From the NCBI RefSeq assembly GCF_009604405.1, contig NZ_WEGK01000002.1, positions 666,807 to 730,806 of the forward strand: a stretch of 64,000 nt of DNA, in the 5' to 3' direction. Numbering within the stretch: the stretch's first letter is position 1; each line of letters begins with the position of its first letter. This DNA is from Nocardia macrotermitis (lineage in GTDB: Bacteria; Actinomycetota; Actinomycetes; Mycobacteriales; Mycobacteriaceae). The notes below the pieces were generated by a model that worked only from the letters and a program-made list of their open reading frames with translations, did no database searches and had not been told where the DNA came from. The translations under genes and the position numbers were made by a program. Below are positions 8,038-15,677 of this stretch, piece by piece.

Positions 8038-8790
8038 TCAGCTCCAGCGCTGCAACAGCCGGTTCGCCTCGGTGGCGAGCGCGGCCTGGAAGAACGGGCC
8101 GAAGCTGACCCGGGCGGCGCCGGCCTCGGCGAAGTACGCGCGGTCGTTCTGATCGGGCGTGGAGATGGCGTTGACCGGGAGCGGCAGCTCGGAGGTCAAG
8201 CGGCGCAGGGTTTCCGGGGTGTGGCGGCCGACGGGGTAGAGCACGTCGGCGCCCGCCTCGGCGGCCAGGCGCAGCCGGGCGATGGCGCGATCGGTGCGGT
8301 CCGCCTCGTCGCCGACCTGCTTCACGAACAGGTCGGTGCGGGCGTTGATCACCACGTGCACGCCCGCGGCGTCGGCGGCCTGCCGCAGCGCGGCGACGAA
8401 ATCGGCGTGCTCCTGCGGCTCGCGCAGGCGGCCGCCCTCGCTGTGCACGGTGTCCTCGATATTGAGGCCGACCACGCCGGTCTCGATCAGGCCCTCGATG
8501 AGTTCGGCGGGCTTGCGGCCGTACCCGGCCTCGATGTCCAGCGACACCGGAATGTCGACGGCGGCGGTGATCTCGCGAACCCGGGCCAGCGATTCGGCGA
8601 AGGTCATGCCCTCGTTGTCCTGCTTGCCCAGCGAATCGGCCAGCGGGTGGCTGCCCACGGTCAGGGCCGCGAATCCGGCCTGCTGCACCAGGTTCGCCGA
8701 CCAGGCGTCCCAGACGGTCGGCAGGATCACCGGATCGCCGGGCTGGTGCAGGGCGAGGAATTTCGTGGCCTTGTCGGCGAGTGCGTTCAC
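8038..8790 (-). CDS. Isocitrate lyase/PEP mutase-family enzyme
   Basis: A 250-residue protein of the small PEP-mutase-like family within the isocitrate lyase superfamily. It has the opening LPTVWDAWSANLVQQAGF, then GSHPLADSLG, the metal-binding-region motif SLDIEAGYG and LNIEDTVHSEGG, followed by NARTDLF. Family members cleave or form C-C or C-P bonds of 2-oxo acids (carboxyvinyl-carboxyphosphonate mutase, methylisocitrate lyase, oxaloacetate decarboxylase-like). The length fits the short Nocardia/Mycobacterium members often annotated as oxaloacetate decarboxylase-like. The substrate cannot be read from sequence. It is monocistronic. Confidence 0.88.
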   Translation of the reverse strand: MNALADKATKFLALHQPGDPVILPTVWDAWSANLVQQAGFAALTVGSHPLADSLGKQDNEGMTFAESLARVREITAAVDIPVSLDIEAGYGRKPAELIEGLIETGVVGLNIEDTVHSEGGRLREPQEHADFVAALRQAADAAGVHVVINARTDLFVKQVGDEADRTDRAIARLRLAAEAGADVLYPVGRHTPETLRRLTSELPLPVNAISTPDQNDRAYFAEAGAARVSFGPFFQAALATEANRLLQRWS

Positions 8791-9748
8791 GGCAGTCTGC
8801 TCTCCTGAGGTGAGGTGATGGTCTCGCGGACAACCGTAATCGCCGAGCGGGCGTCGGGGTGGGGGATGCTCAGGTTCGTCGCCGGACGGCCGGGGCGCGC
8901 CGTCGGGTCAGTGCTCGCCGTCGGTGGGCTCGGCCTGCTGCGTGTTGGGGCCGCTGCTGAAGACGGGGCGTTGCGCCTTCGCCTCGGCGGTGGCGTTCGC
9001 GGGCGTGGTGGCCGCGGTGACGGTGCTGTGGCTGAACAATCCGGGTTTCGGCCCGTTTTCCTGGTCCATTCGATGAAGTGTGCTCGTAGCGCGCGGTAAA
9101 AGCGAATTTCCGACCGGGCGGTCAGGTCGGATTGCCGTCGTGGCACAGGTGTTCGCGGCCGTGCCGGAGCGTGTCGGGCGGGGCGGGGCGGGGCGGCCGG
9201 ACGAGCGGGCGTCCGGCGAGCGGGTGCGCGCGGGTCGTGTGGTCGCCGGGGCCGGTCTCGTCGGTGTGGGACGAGTCGATCCGATGCGCAGGAAAATGTG
9301 CCGGAAAAGTAGAAGTCGCATACCCGCCGAAATATGATGAGGGTCGATATTTCGGCGGGCATGCGCACGAGCCCGGTGGTCTTACGGCGGTGGTTCGCGA
9401 ATTCCGGTATCGCAAGTTGCAGGTATGCGGTACCGGGTGTGCGTCTCGGTGACGGATTTGCGTTCCGGCCGCCGTACGGGCCGATGACAGCATCTCCTCG
9501 AACCGCCCGGTCCGGCCACCTCGATTTCAATCAAGGAATATTTTCATTGAAGGAAATGTGAGCCGGGCCGTTTCGTTCACCGTTCTTGCAATGAAGGAAA
9601 GTCCGAATGATGTCAATTGTCCAGTGGGTTAGCCTTCGGCTCGGCGTGTATTTCGACGGATTGTGATTCAGCCGACACGAACCGGTCGCATGCCGGACGA
9701 TTGCCCGCTTCGGCGAGGCAAACCGATGAAGGTAGTGAGGGACAACAG
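8791..9748. other. Gene-poor 958-bp intergenic region
   Basis: No frame shows convincing coding with a ribosome-binding site. The left half is extremely GC-rich; the right half is richer in A/T and contains an 18-bp imperfect palindrome (9317-9365) and two TGAAGGAAA motifs (9548-9556 and 9592-9600) before the first porin gene. A 53-codon stretch on the minus strand (about 8908-9069, starting MDQENGP) is possible but lacks a Shine-Dalgarno. The region probably holds the promoter of the porin pair. Confidence 0.5.
9317..9365. repeat. Long imperfect palindrome
   Basis: The left arm 9317-9334 pairs with the right arm 9348-9365 in 17 of 18 positions; the inner 12 bp (CCCGCCGAAATA) are perfect. 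The loop is 13 bases. No T run follows and no gene ends nearby, so it is not an obvious terminator. It could be an operator, an RNA hairpin or a mobile-element remnant. Confidence 0.8.
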
Positions 9749-10408
9749 ATGAGGGAATATCGTCGTGCCGGGGTCCGGGCTTTCCGGGCCGTCGGCATAG
9801 CCGCGGCCGCCAGCGCCGCGATCGGCTTCCTGTCCACGGGAGCCGCGAATGCGGACACATTCGTGCCGTTGCCGAACGGCCATGTCGCCGATCCGGGTGT
9901 TTCGATCGACAGTGTGGGTAACAGTGCGCGGATCTCGCCGTCGTTGGCGGCGAACGGGGCGGGCCGGGTCGCCTGGTTGTCCTCGCACGTGACCGCGAAT
10001 GTGACGACACCGCCCGGAAAGGTCGGGCCGTGGAACGGTCCCGCCAACAGCGCGGGAACGAACAATTCTTCGACGCATGGTTCCTCGACGATGTCGGTCG
10101 GATACCTTGTGGGTTGCCAGGTATCGCTCGGCAGCCTGTCGGCCGGGGTTTCGGCGGCGATCAGCACCTCGCCGAGCCTGTCGGGGTCGCTGTCGCTGCC
10201 GTTGGCGCCGGGCGATGTGAAATGGGTGAACTTCGACGAACTGGATATGACGAAGTCGGGTCAGTACCACTTCGATCTCCAGGATCAGCAGGTCGAGGTG
10301 CAGGGGTGCGCGGGCTACGCCCAGGCGCGCGAGGTGGTGACGGTGGAGATCATCGGCACCGACTACAGCAAGACCACACTTTACGGCCAGCCGTTCAGCC
10401 TCGGCTGA
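9749..10408 (+). CDS. MspA-family porin
   Basis: A 219-residue protein with a Sec signal peptide (basic start MREYRRAGVR, hydrophobic stretch, AANA|DT cleavage near residue 35) and the MspA opening DTFVPLPNG, the VGYLVGCQVS turn and the C-terminal GCAGYAQAR plus YGQPFSLG. MspA-type porins form octameric channels in the mycolic-acid outer membrane for small hydrophilic solutes. ATG 9749 is preceded by GTGAGGGA. It is followed after 58 bp by a paralogue. Nocardial MspA-like porins can be hetero-oligomeric, which is compatible with this tandem pair but not shown. Confidence 0.93.
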   Translation: MREYRRAGVRAFRAVGIAAAASAAIGFLSTGAANADTFVPLPNGHVADPGVSIDSVGNSARISPSLAANGAGRVAWLSSHVTANVTTPPGKVGPWNGPANSAGTNNSSTHGSSTMSVGYLVGCQVSLGSLSAGVSAAISTSPSLSGSLSLPLAPGDVKWVNFDELDMTKSGQYHFDLQDQQVEVQGCAGYAQAREVVTVEIIGTDYSKTTLYGQPFSLG

Positions 10409-10466
10409 GTTCGCCTGTCGCTCACAGTATTTCGCTTCGGCGAACCCTGAATCGAGGAATACTCAC

Positions 10467-11162
10467 ATGAAAACTGCTCGTATGGGCTCGGTAGCCCGCG
10501 CGGCCGGTATGGGGCTGGCCGTGGCCGCCGCGTTCGGCTACTTCTCCGTGGGTGCGGCCAATGCCGACACCTTCGTCGCGTTGCCCGGCGGCCACATCTC
10601 CCAGACGCTGGGTGACGGGACCGTCGCGAACGTCGCCATCACCGGCGAATCGGCGAACATCAACCCGTCGCTGAACGGGACGCCGCTGAGCCGCAACGCG
10701 TGGACCAGCGGCCACGCGTCGGTCGACCTGAGCGGTGGGTCCGCGAAGGATCCGCAGACCGCGACCAAACTGGTCGTCGGCTACATCGTCGGCTGCCAGG
10801 TCGACCTCAGCAGCGGGATGACCGCGGGTGCGGATGTCACCGGTTCCACCGATCTGACCGCGGATTCGCCCAGCGTCACCACCACCGGCGACGGCTCCAC
10901 CACCCTGACCCTCGCGGCGGGGCAGGCCAAGGTGCTCAAGTTGCTGGATCTGGAGAGCGCCGACGATTACGGCAACGAATCGCACAACCCGCACCAGAAG
11001 GTGACCGGTCCGCACCAGAGTGTGACGTGGCACAACGAAACCTTCGCGGTGGATGGTTGCGGCGGGTATGCCCAGGCGCGTTCGTTCGCGCAGGCGAAGG
11101 TGTACACGGCGTCGTCGATCGGATATGTGACGGTGTGGGGTAAGCCCTTCAGCATCGGGTAA
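10467..11162 (+). CDS. MspA-family porin (second copy)
   Basis: A 231-residue paralogue of the preceding porin. It has a signal peptide ending AANA|D near residue 33, a mature start DTFVALPGGH, the VGYIVGCQVD turn and GCGGYAQAR plus WGKPFSIG at the end. GAGGAA lies upstream of ATG 10467. It has an extra stretch around DDYGNESHNPHQKVTGPHQS, absent from the first copy, near the expected constriction/periplasmic loop. A strong terminator follows at 11182, so the two porins probably form one transcript. Confidence 0.93.
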   Translation: MKTARMGSVARAAGMGLAVAAAFGYFSVGAANADTFVALPGGHISQTLGDGTVANVAITGESANINPSLNGTPLSRNAWTSGHASVDLSGGSAKDPQTATKLVVGYIVGCQVDLSSGMTAGADVTGSTDLTADSPSVTTTGDGSTTLTLAAGQAKVLKLLDLESADDYGNESHNPHQKVTGPHQSVTWHNETFAVDGCGGYAQARSFAQAKVYTASSIGYVTVWGKPFSIG

Positions 11163-11181
11163 TCCGGACAGCTCAATCGAG

Positions 11182-11227
11182 ACCTCCGCCGTGAAACGTG
11201 TTTTCGCTCACGGCGGAGGTTTCTTTG
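11182..11227 (+). terminator. Rho-independent terminator of the porin operon
   Basis: A perfect 13-bp inverted repeat ACCTCCGCCGTGA (11182-11194) and complement (11208-11220), followed by TTCTTTG, lies 19 bases after the second porin stop. Confidence 0.9.
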
Positions 11228-11403
11228 TATGCGAATCGCCGCTGTCCGAATTTCCTTGGATGAAACGCGCGGCGACGCACAGGTGACTCTAAGCCTTCGA
11301 GCAGGGGTTGGACAGGCCGATACGACAAAGTCGGACTCATTGTGTCCGCAACGCCGCGGGCCGATGCTGCGTGTCCCGGATATACCGGAAGGTTGAGTCG
11401 TAG

Positions 11404-12285
11404 ATGGCCAGATATTCCAACGGTGAGTCCGTCTTTTCTCGATTGGCCCGCCTGCTCGAGGCGTTCGAGGACGACAGTCCGGTCATCACCGTCTCAGAGT
11501 TGTCGAAACGGACCGGGCTTTCGTTACCGACGGTGTCGCGGATGGTGTCCGAGCTGGTCGAGCGCGGCTGGTTGCATCGCGACGCCGATCGACGGGTGTG
11601 GATCGGGTTGCGGATGTGGGAGCTGGTCTCCCGGGCCGCGCCGACCCGGGAGTTGGCGCGTGCGGCCGTGCCGCAGATGACCGAACTCAGCGCGCGGATC
11701 GGGCAGAACGTGAACCTGAGCGTGCGGCAGGGGGTGGAGGTGATGTTCGTCGAGACGCTGTCCGCACCCAATGCCGTGCCGACCGTGTTGCGGGGGCCCG
11801 GTTCGCGGCTGCCGCTGCACGCGTCGGCGGCGGGGCTGGTGCTGCTGGCCTACGCGTCGCCGATGGTGCAGGAATCGGTGCTGGCGGGGCCGTTGCCCGC
11901 GCTGTCGGCGCGGACGGTTATCGAGCCGAATGCGCTGCGCGCGCTGTTGAGTGAGATCCGGCGAACGGGTGCGGCGTTCTGTCCCGGCCTGATCGATCCG
12001 GGGAACGCCGCGATCGCCGTGCCGCTGCGGTCGGCCGGGCGCGAGGTGGTGGCGTCGCTGTCGGCGATCGTGCCCAATACCGATGCCGCGCGGGCGGTGG
12101 TGCCGCTGTTGCGAACCGCGGGGGCGCAGATATCGCGGGAACTGCATGTGCGCAATACGCCGCCGTGGCAGCCAGGTTCGGAGGATCTGGGCGAATCGGG
12201 GGAGTCCCGACATAATGGCGGGTCGACGCCGGCGTTACGGCACGAAACGTCGCTGGTGGGGTTCAGGCGGGCGGCGTTGGGGTGA
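11404..12285 (+). CDS. IclR-family transcriptional regulator
   Basis: A 293-residue protein. The N-terminal winged helix (residues about 8-70: FSRLARLLEAF, ITVSELSKRTGLSLPTVSRM, GWLHRD) is followed by an IclR effector domain with VPQMTELSARIGQNVNLS, LPLHASAAGLVLLAY and a GNAAIAVPLRSAG segment. It probably senses a small metabolite. The C-terminal ~35 residues (Ser/Gly/Pro-rich) extend past the usual end. No strong Shine-Dalgarno lies near ATG 11404 (GGAAGG is 17 bases away). Targets are unknown; candidates are the flanking porin and glycosyltransferase genes. Confidence 0.92.
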   Translation: MARYSNGESVFSRLARLLEAFEDDSPVITVSELSKRTGLSLPTVSRMVSELVERGWLHRDADRRVWIGLRMWELVSRAAPTRELARAAVPQMTELSARIGQNVNLSVRQGVEVMFVETLSAPNAVPTVLRGPGSRLPLHASAAGLVLLAYASPMVQESVLAGPLPALSARTVIEPNALRALLSEIRRTGAAFCPGLIDPGNAAIAVPLRSAGREVVASLSAIVPNTDAARAVVPLLRTAGAQISRELHVRNTPPWQPGSEDLGESGESRHNGGSTPALRHETSLVGFRRAALG

Positions 12286-12307
12286 TCGGGAATATCCACC
12301 CGTTGAT

Positions 12308-12362
12308 TCCTTGAAGGAAACAGCTCCGGGTTTGAAAGAAACGTATCCGGGCTTGAAGGAAA
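12308..12362. repeat. Three 21-bp direct repeats before the GT39 gene
   Basis: TGAAGGAAAC-type units start at 12312, 12333 and 12354, exactly 21 bp apart (two helical turns). The first unit also forms a dyad TTCCTTGAAGGAA (12308-12320). The same TGAAGGAAA core occurs twice upstream of the first porin gene (9548, 9592). Phased direct repeats suit a regulator-binding array; the identity of the regulator is unknown. Confidence 0.65.
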
Positions 12363-12549
12363 CAACTCTGGTGCTCGAAGTACGATTGAATAGAATTGAT
12401 TCAGGACGTCCACCGGAAAAGGAACCTCGGAAATTTTTTGGCCGGTGGGCGTCCATTGTTTCGTATATCGGGGGTGTGTTCGGGGCTCACAGGGTTCTCC
12501 CAGTGTCGGTTGAGATGCCTGGCAGGATGTACGACCAGGATTGCTGGTC

Positions 12550-14625
12550 ATGACCGAAACTGTCACCGCCGAGCCCGGTGCCGCGGCGCGCCCGACGCCC
12601 GCGCCCACCCCGCCCGGGATTCCCCGCGAACGTCTGCTCCTGGCGGTGCTGCTGATCGGTACGGCCGCGGCCTACTGCTGGAGTCTCACCTCGGTGGGAT
12701 GGGCGAACGAGTTCTATGCCGCCGCGGTGCAATCGGGGACGTTGTCGTGGAAGGCGTTCTTCTTCGGGTCGCTCGATCCCGGGAATATCGTCACCGTCGA
12801 CAAGACGCCGCTGTCGCTGTGGCCGATGGAATTGTCCGGGCGCATCTTCGGATTCGGTAGTGCCAGCATGCTCGCGCCGGAAGTGCTGCTGGGTGTGGGG
12901 TCGGTGGCGCTGCTGTGGGCGACGGTGCGGCGGGTGTTCGGGCCCGCCGCCGGACTGCTGGCCGGGCTGGTGTTGGCGGTGACGCCGGTCGCGGTGGTGA
13001 TGTTCCGGTTCAACAATCCCGATGCGACGCTCACCTTCCTGATCATCGCCGCGGCCTGGGCGATGACGCGCGCGCTCGGCGACGGGCGCTGGCGGTGGCT
13101 GCTGCTGTGCGGCGCGTTCGTCGGATTGGGTTTCCTGGCAAAGCAATTGCAGGTGATGCTGGTGGTGCCGGGGTTGGCGCTGGCGTATCTGGTGGCGGGG
13201 CCGCCGCGGCTGGGGAAGCGGATCGCGCAGTTGTTCGCCGCGGTGGCCGGGCTGCTGGTGGCCGCCGGGTGGTGGGTGTTGATCGCGCAGGTGTGGCCCG
13301 CGAGTTCGCGGCCGTATTTCGGTGGGTCGGAGAACAATTCGATTCTGGATCTGACCGTGGGGTACAACGGGATCCAGCGGTTGGATACGGCCGGGTTCGG
13401 GCCGCGGGCCGGGGAACCGGGGATCACGCGGTTGTTCGGGCCGGAGCTGGCCGGGCAGATCACCTGGTTGGCGCCCGCCGCATTGGTGTTGGGCGTCGCG
13501 GGGATCGTGTTGCGGGGCAAGCGGTCCCGGACCGACGATGTGCGTGGGGCGCTGCTGCTGTGGGGCGGGTGGCTCGTGGTGTCGGGGCTGGTGTTCAGCT
13601 TCATGAACGGGACGTTCCATCAGTACTACACGATGACGATGGCGCCGGCGGTCGCCGCGCTCGTCGGCGGTGGCGCGGTACTGCTGTGGCGGGCGCGCGA
13701 AAAGAGTTGGGTGCGTGGGGTGTTCATGGTGAGTGTGGTGTTCACCGTGGCCATGTCGTGGATAACGCTCTCGCGGACACCGGATTTCGTGCCGTGGTTG
13801 CGGTGGGTCGTGCTGGTGGTCGGGGTGGTGGCCGCGGTGGGATTGACCGTGTGGACGAGTGGTCGGCTTGCGGTGGCGGCTGTTGTCGCGGCGGTGTTGG
13901 CTGGGGTGGCCGGGCCGGTTGCGTACAGCGCTTATACGTTGGTGGCGTCGCAAGGGGGCGGTGGGGGGATGGCCAGTGCCGGGCCGCAGGTTCCCGGGGC
14001 CGGGTTCGGGTTCGGGGGTGGGCACAAGGGGCCGGGGGACGGTGGTCCGGGGAAGGATGCGCAGGCTGGTGGGGCGCAGCCGGGTGGGGCACGACCCGGT
14101 GGTGTGCAGTCGGGTGGGGCACAGCCTGGAGACGCGCAGTCGGGTGGTGCGCAGTCGGAGAATGCGCAGCCCGGAAACGCGCAGCCTGGAAACGCGCAGC
14201 CTGGAAACGCGCAGTCGGGAGGTGCGCAGGCTGGTGATGCCGCGAAGCCGGGAGGCGGGCACGGTGGATGGGATTCGGGTCCCTCGACGCAGATCGTCAG
14301 CATGCTGAAGGCCGATGCCGGGCATTACACCTGGGCCGGTGCGGCGGTCAGCTCACACGGTGCGAACAGCTATCAGCTCGCCTCGGCCGTCCCGGTGATG
14401 GCCATCGGCGGGTTCAGCGGCGGCGACCCCGCGCCGACGCTCGCACAGTTCCAGCAGTACGTCGCGCAGGGCCGGATCCACTACTTCATCGCCGGAGAGG
14501 ACCACGGTCCGCACGGGGACGACGATTCCGAGTCGACCAAGATCTCGGCATGGGTCCAGCAGCACTTCACCGCGACCACGGTCGACGGCACCAGCGTCTA
14601 CGATCTGACCGCTGCGAAGGGATAG
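12550..14625 (+). CDS. GT39-family membrane glycosyltransferase
   Basis: A 691-residue polytopic membrane protein. After a short Pro/Ala-rich N-terminus come a first membrane segment (about 25-45), the WANEFYAAA loop with acidic residues expected for a GT-C polyprenyl-phosphate-sugar transferase, then FFFGSLDPGN and VDKTPLSLW, RFNNPDATL, and about 11 further membrane segments. GT39/ArnT-like enzymes move sugars from polyprenyl phosphate to cell-wall or protein acceptors on the outer face. From about residue 470 there is a Gly-rich linker and 15-bp repeat-encoded AQPGN pentapeptides, then a C-terminal globular domain (QIVSMLKADAGHYTWAGAA onward). ATG 12550 is preferred over TTG 12541. Confidence 0.88.
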   Translation: MTETVTAEPGAAARPTPAPTPPGIPRERLLLAVLLIGTAAAYCWSLTSVGWANEFYAAAVQSGTLSWKAFFFGSLDPGNIVTVDKTPLSLWPMELSGRIFGFGSASMLAPEVLLGVGSVALLWATVRRVFGPAAGLLAGLVLAVTPVAVVMFRFNNPDATLTFLIIAAAWAMTRALGDGRWRWLLLCGAFVGLGFLAKQLQVMLVVPGLALAYLVAGPPRLGKRIAQLFAAVAGLLVAAGWWVLIAQVWPASSRPYFGGSENNSILDLTVGYNGIQRLDTAGFGPRAGEPGITRLFGPELAGQITWLAPAALVLGVAGIVLRGKRSRTDDVRGALLLWGGWLVVSGLVFSFMNGTFHQYYTMTMAPAVAALVGGGAVLLWRAREKSWVRGVFMVSVVFTVAMSWITLSRTPDFVPWLRWVVLVVGVVAAVGLTVWTSGRLAVAAVVAAVLAGVAGPVAYSAYTLVASQGGGGGMASAGPQVPGAGFGFGGGHKGPGDGGPGKDAQAGGAQPGGARPGGVQSGGAQPGDAQSGGAQSENAQPGNAQPGNAQPGNAQSGGAQAGDAAKPGGGHGGWDSGPSTQIVSMLKADAGHYTWAGAAVSSHGANSYQLASAVPVMAIGGFSGGDPAPTLAQFQQYVAQGRIHYFIAGEDHGPHGDDDSESTKISAWVQQHFTATTVDGTSVYDLTAAKG
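14060..14240. repeat. 15-bp tandem repeats encoding AQPGN-type pentapeptides
   Basis: About twelve degenerate 15-bp units of consensus GCGCAGCCTGGAAAC lie in the glycosyltransferase gene; three neighbouring units are nearly identical. Each encodes AQ(P/S)G(N/G/D). Length changes would keep the frame. Confidence 0.85.
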
Positions 14626-15100
14626 CCTGCGGCTGATAGGCGTTGTCGCGCAACGGGGATCATGGTCTTTGCCGGGAGATGACATTGCCGGAAGGGTTCC
14701 CGAAGCCGCAGTTCGAGCTGACGATATGGCACCGGAGGGTCTCGCGATGCGGGCTCTCCGGTGCTGTTGCGTAAGGGGATAACTGGTGATGGTGGGAGAT
14801 GGCGTTGCCGATCGATCGCGAAGGCGTGGTTCGAGGTGGTGATGATGTGGGGATAGCGTTGGGGGTGGCTGGTGTGTGTTGAGTGAGGATGTGGCGGCGG
14901 GGCTTCGGTGGGGCGGGTGCTGGGGTGATGTCGGGGGCCGGGAGTTCCGGAACGGAGGTGATTCTTCCGGACCGGAAAATAGGTTCTGCCTGGGGGTTTA
15001 TATTGAATCCGGCGGTTTCGGCGGTGGTTGGGGGGTGGGGTGGGACTTAGGTTGGGGGCATGTTGCGCGGGGTGACGCATGCTCCCGGAAAGGGGTGACG
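14626..15100. other. Intergenic region with degenerate internal duplication
   Basis: No gene is supported. Two ~90-bp stretches (about 14640-14730 and 14760-14851) align at roughly 70 percent by eye, sharing GGGAGATG, CATTGCCG/CGTTGCCG and GTTCGAG blocks. Between them CACCGGAG (from 14731) and CTCCGGTG (to 14764) form a hairpin that may terminate the glycosyltransferase transcript. An ATG at 15101 has AAAGGGGTG before it and starts the next gene. Confidence 0.5.
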
Positions 15101-15616
15101 ATGCTGGTGGGAGACCGGGCGCGGTTCGCCGTGGAATACGAGCTGGAGCCGGTCCGGGCGGGGGACGCGGAGTTGGCGCGGTGGATGTTCGGGCGGATTC
15201 GGTGGTGGTGTGGGGGCGATGCGGTGGGGCGCTTCGACAGGCACGGGACGGTGCGGGAGGTCGCGGTGATCGCGCAGCGGCTGTTGGATCAGGGCGGGGG
15301 GCGTTGTGCGGAGGGGTTGTTGAATGTGCCTGCGGCCGAGGTGGTTCGGGTGGTCACCGAGGCGCTGTTCGGCAGTGGCGAGCGGTCCGACGCGCAGATT
15401 GTGGCCGATGGGGCGCGGTACTGGCCGTTGTTCGTGAGTCCACGGACCGAGGTCTTCGACGCGTGGGACGTGGTCGTGGTCGAGGGGGCGACGCGGGCGC
15501 GGCTGATCTGGGGGTTGGTCGGGCATCCGGAGATCAGCGAATGCGAGTTGTCCCCAGGCGAATTCGACGACGTGCTACGCGCGTTCCTGGGAACATTGCA
15601 CTGGGGCGGGCGGTGA
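15101..15616 (+). CDS. Imm42-like immunity protein
   Basis: A 171-residue protein starting MLVGDRARFAVEYELEPV, then WMFGRIRWWCGGDAVGRFD and TVREVAVIAQRLLDQ. This order (FAVEYEL, W.FG..R.W..G...G.FD) matches the Imm42 family of polymorphic-toxin immunity proteins as I remember it. AAAGGGGTGACG precedes ATG 15101; the frame is open further upstream but without coding character. No cognate toxin gene is adjacent. If the assignment is right, it is an orphan cytosolic immunity protein that protects against a toxin from other strains or elsewhere in the genome. Confidence 0.65.
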   Translation: MLVGDRARFAVEYELEPVRAGDAELARWMFGRIRWWCGGDAVGRFDRHGTVREVAVIAQRLLDQGGGRCAEGLLNVPAAEVVRVVTEALFGSGERSDAQIVADGARYWPLFVSPRTEVFDAWDVVVVEGATRARLIWGLVGHPEISECELSPGEFDDVLRAFLGTLHWGGR

Positions 15617-15677
15617 CCATCCGGCCCGCGTGCGGGAATATGTTGTCGAGTAAGGGAATTCGACGGAGGTCAGCGGT

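Noticed and set aside
8908..9321. 137-codon minus-strand frame before the porins
   Set aside because: Mostly Arg/Pro/Thr low complexity with no Shine-Dalgarno; only its last 53 codons look even weakly protein-like.
12083..12553. Frame containing GLKET heptad repeats
   Set aside because: The repeats arise because the 21-bp intergenic direct repeats are a multiple of three; the frame overlaps the IclR gene and has no start signal.
12487..14325. Long minus-strand frame opposite the GT39 gene
   Set aside because: Pro/Arg/His-rich antisense of a high-GC gene; the repeat tail creates an artificial LR(V/I)S pattern.
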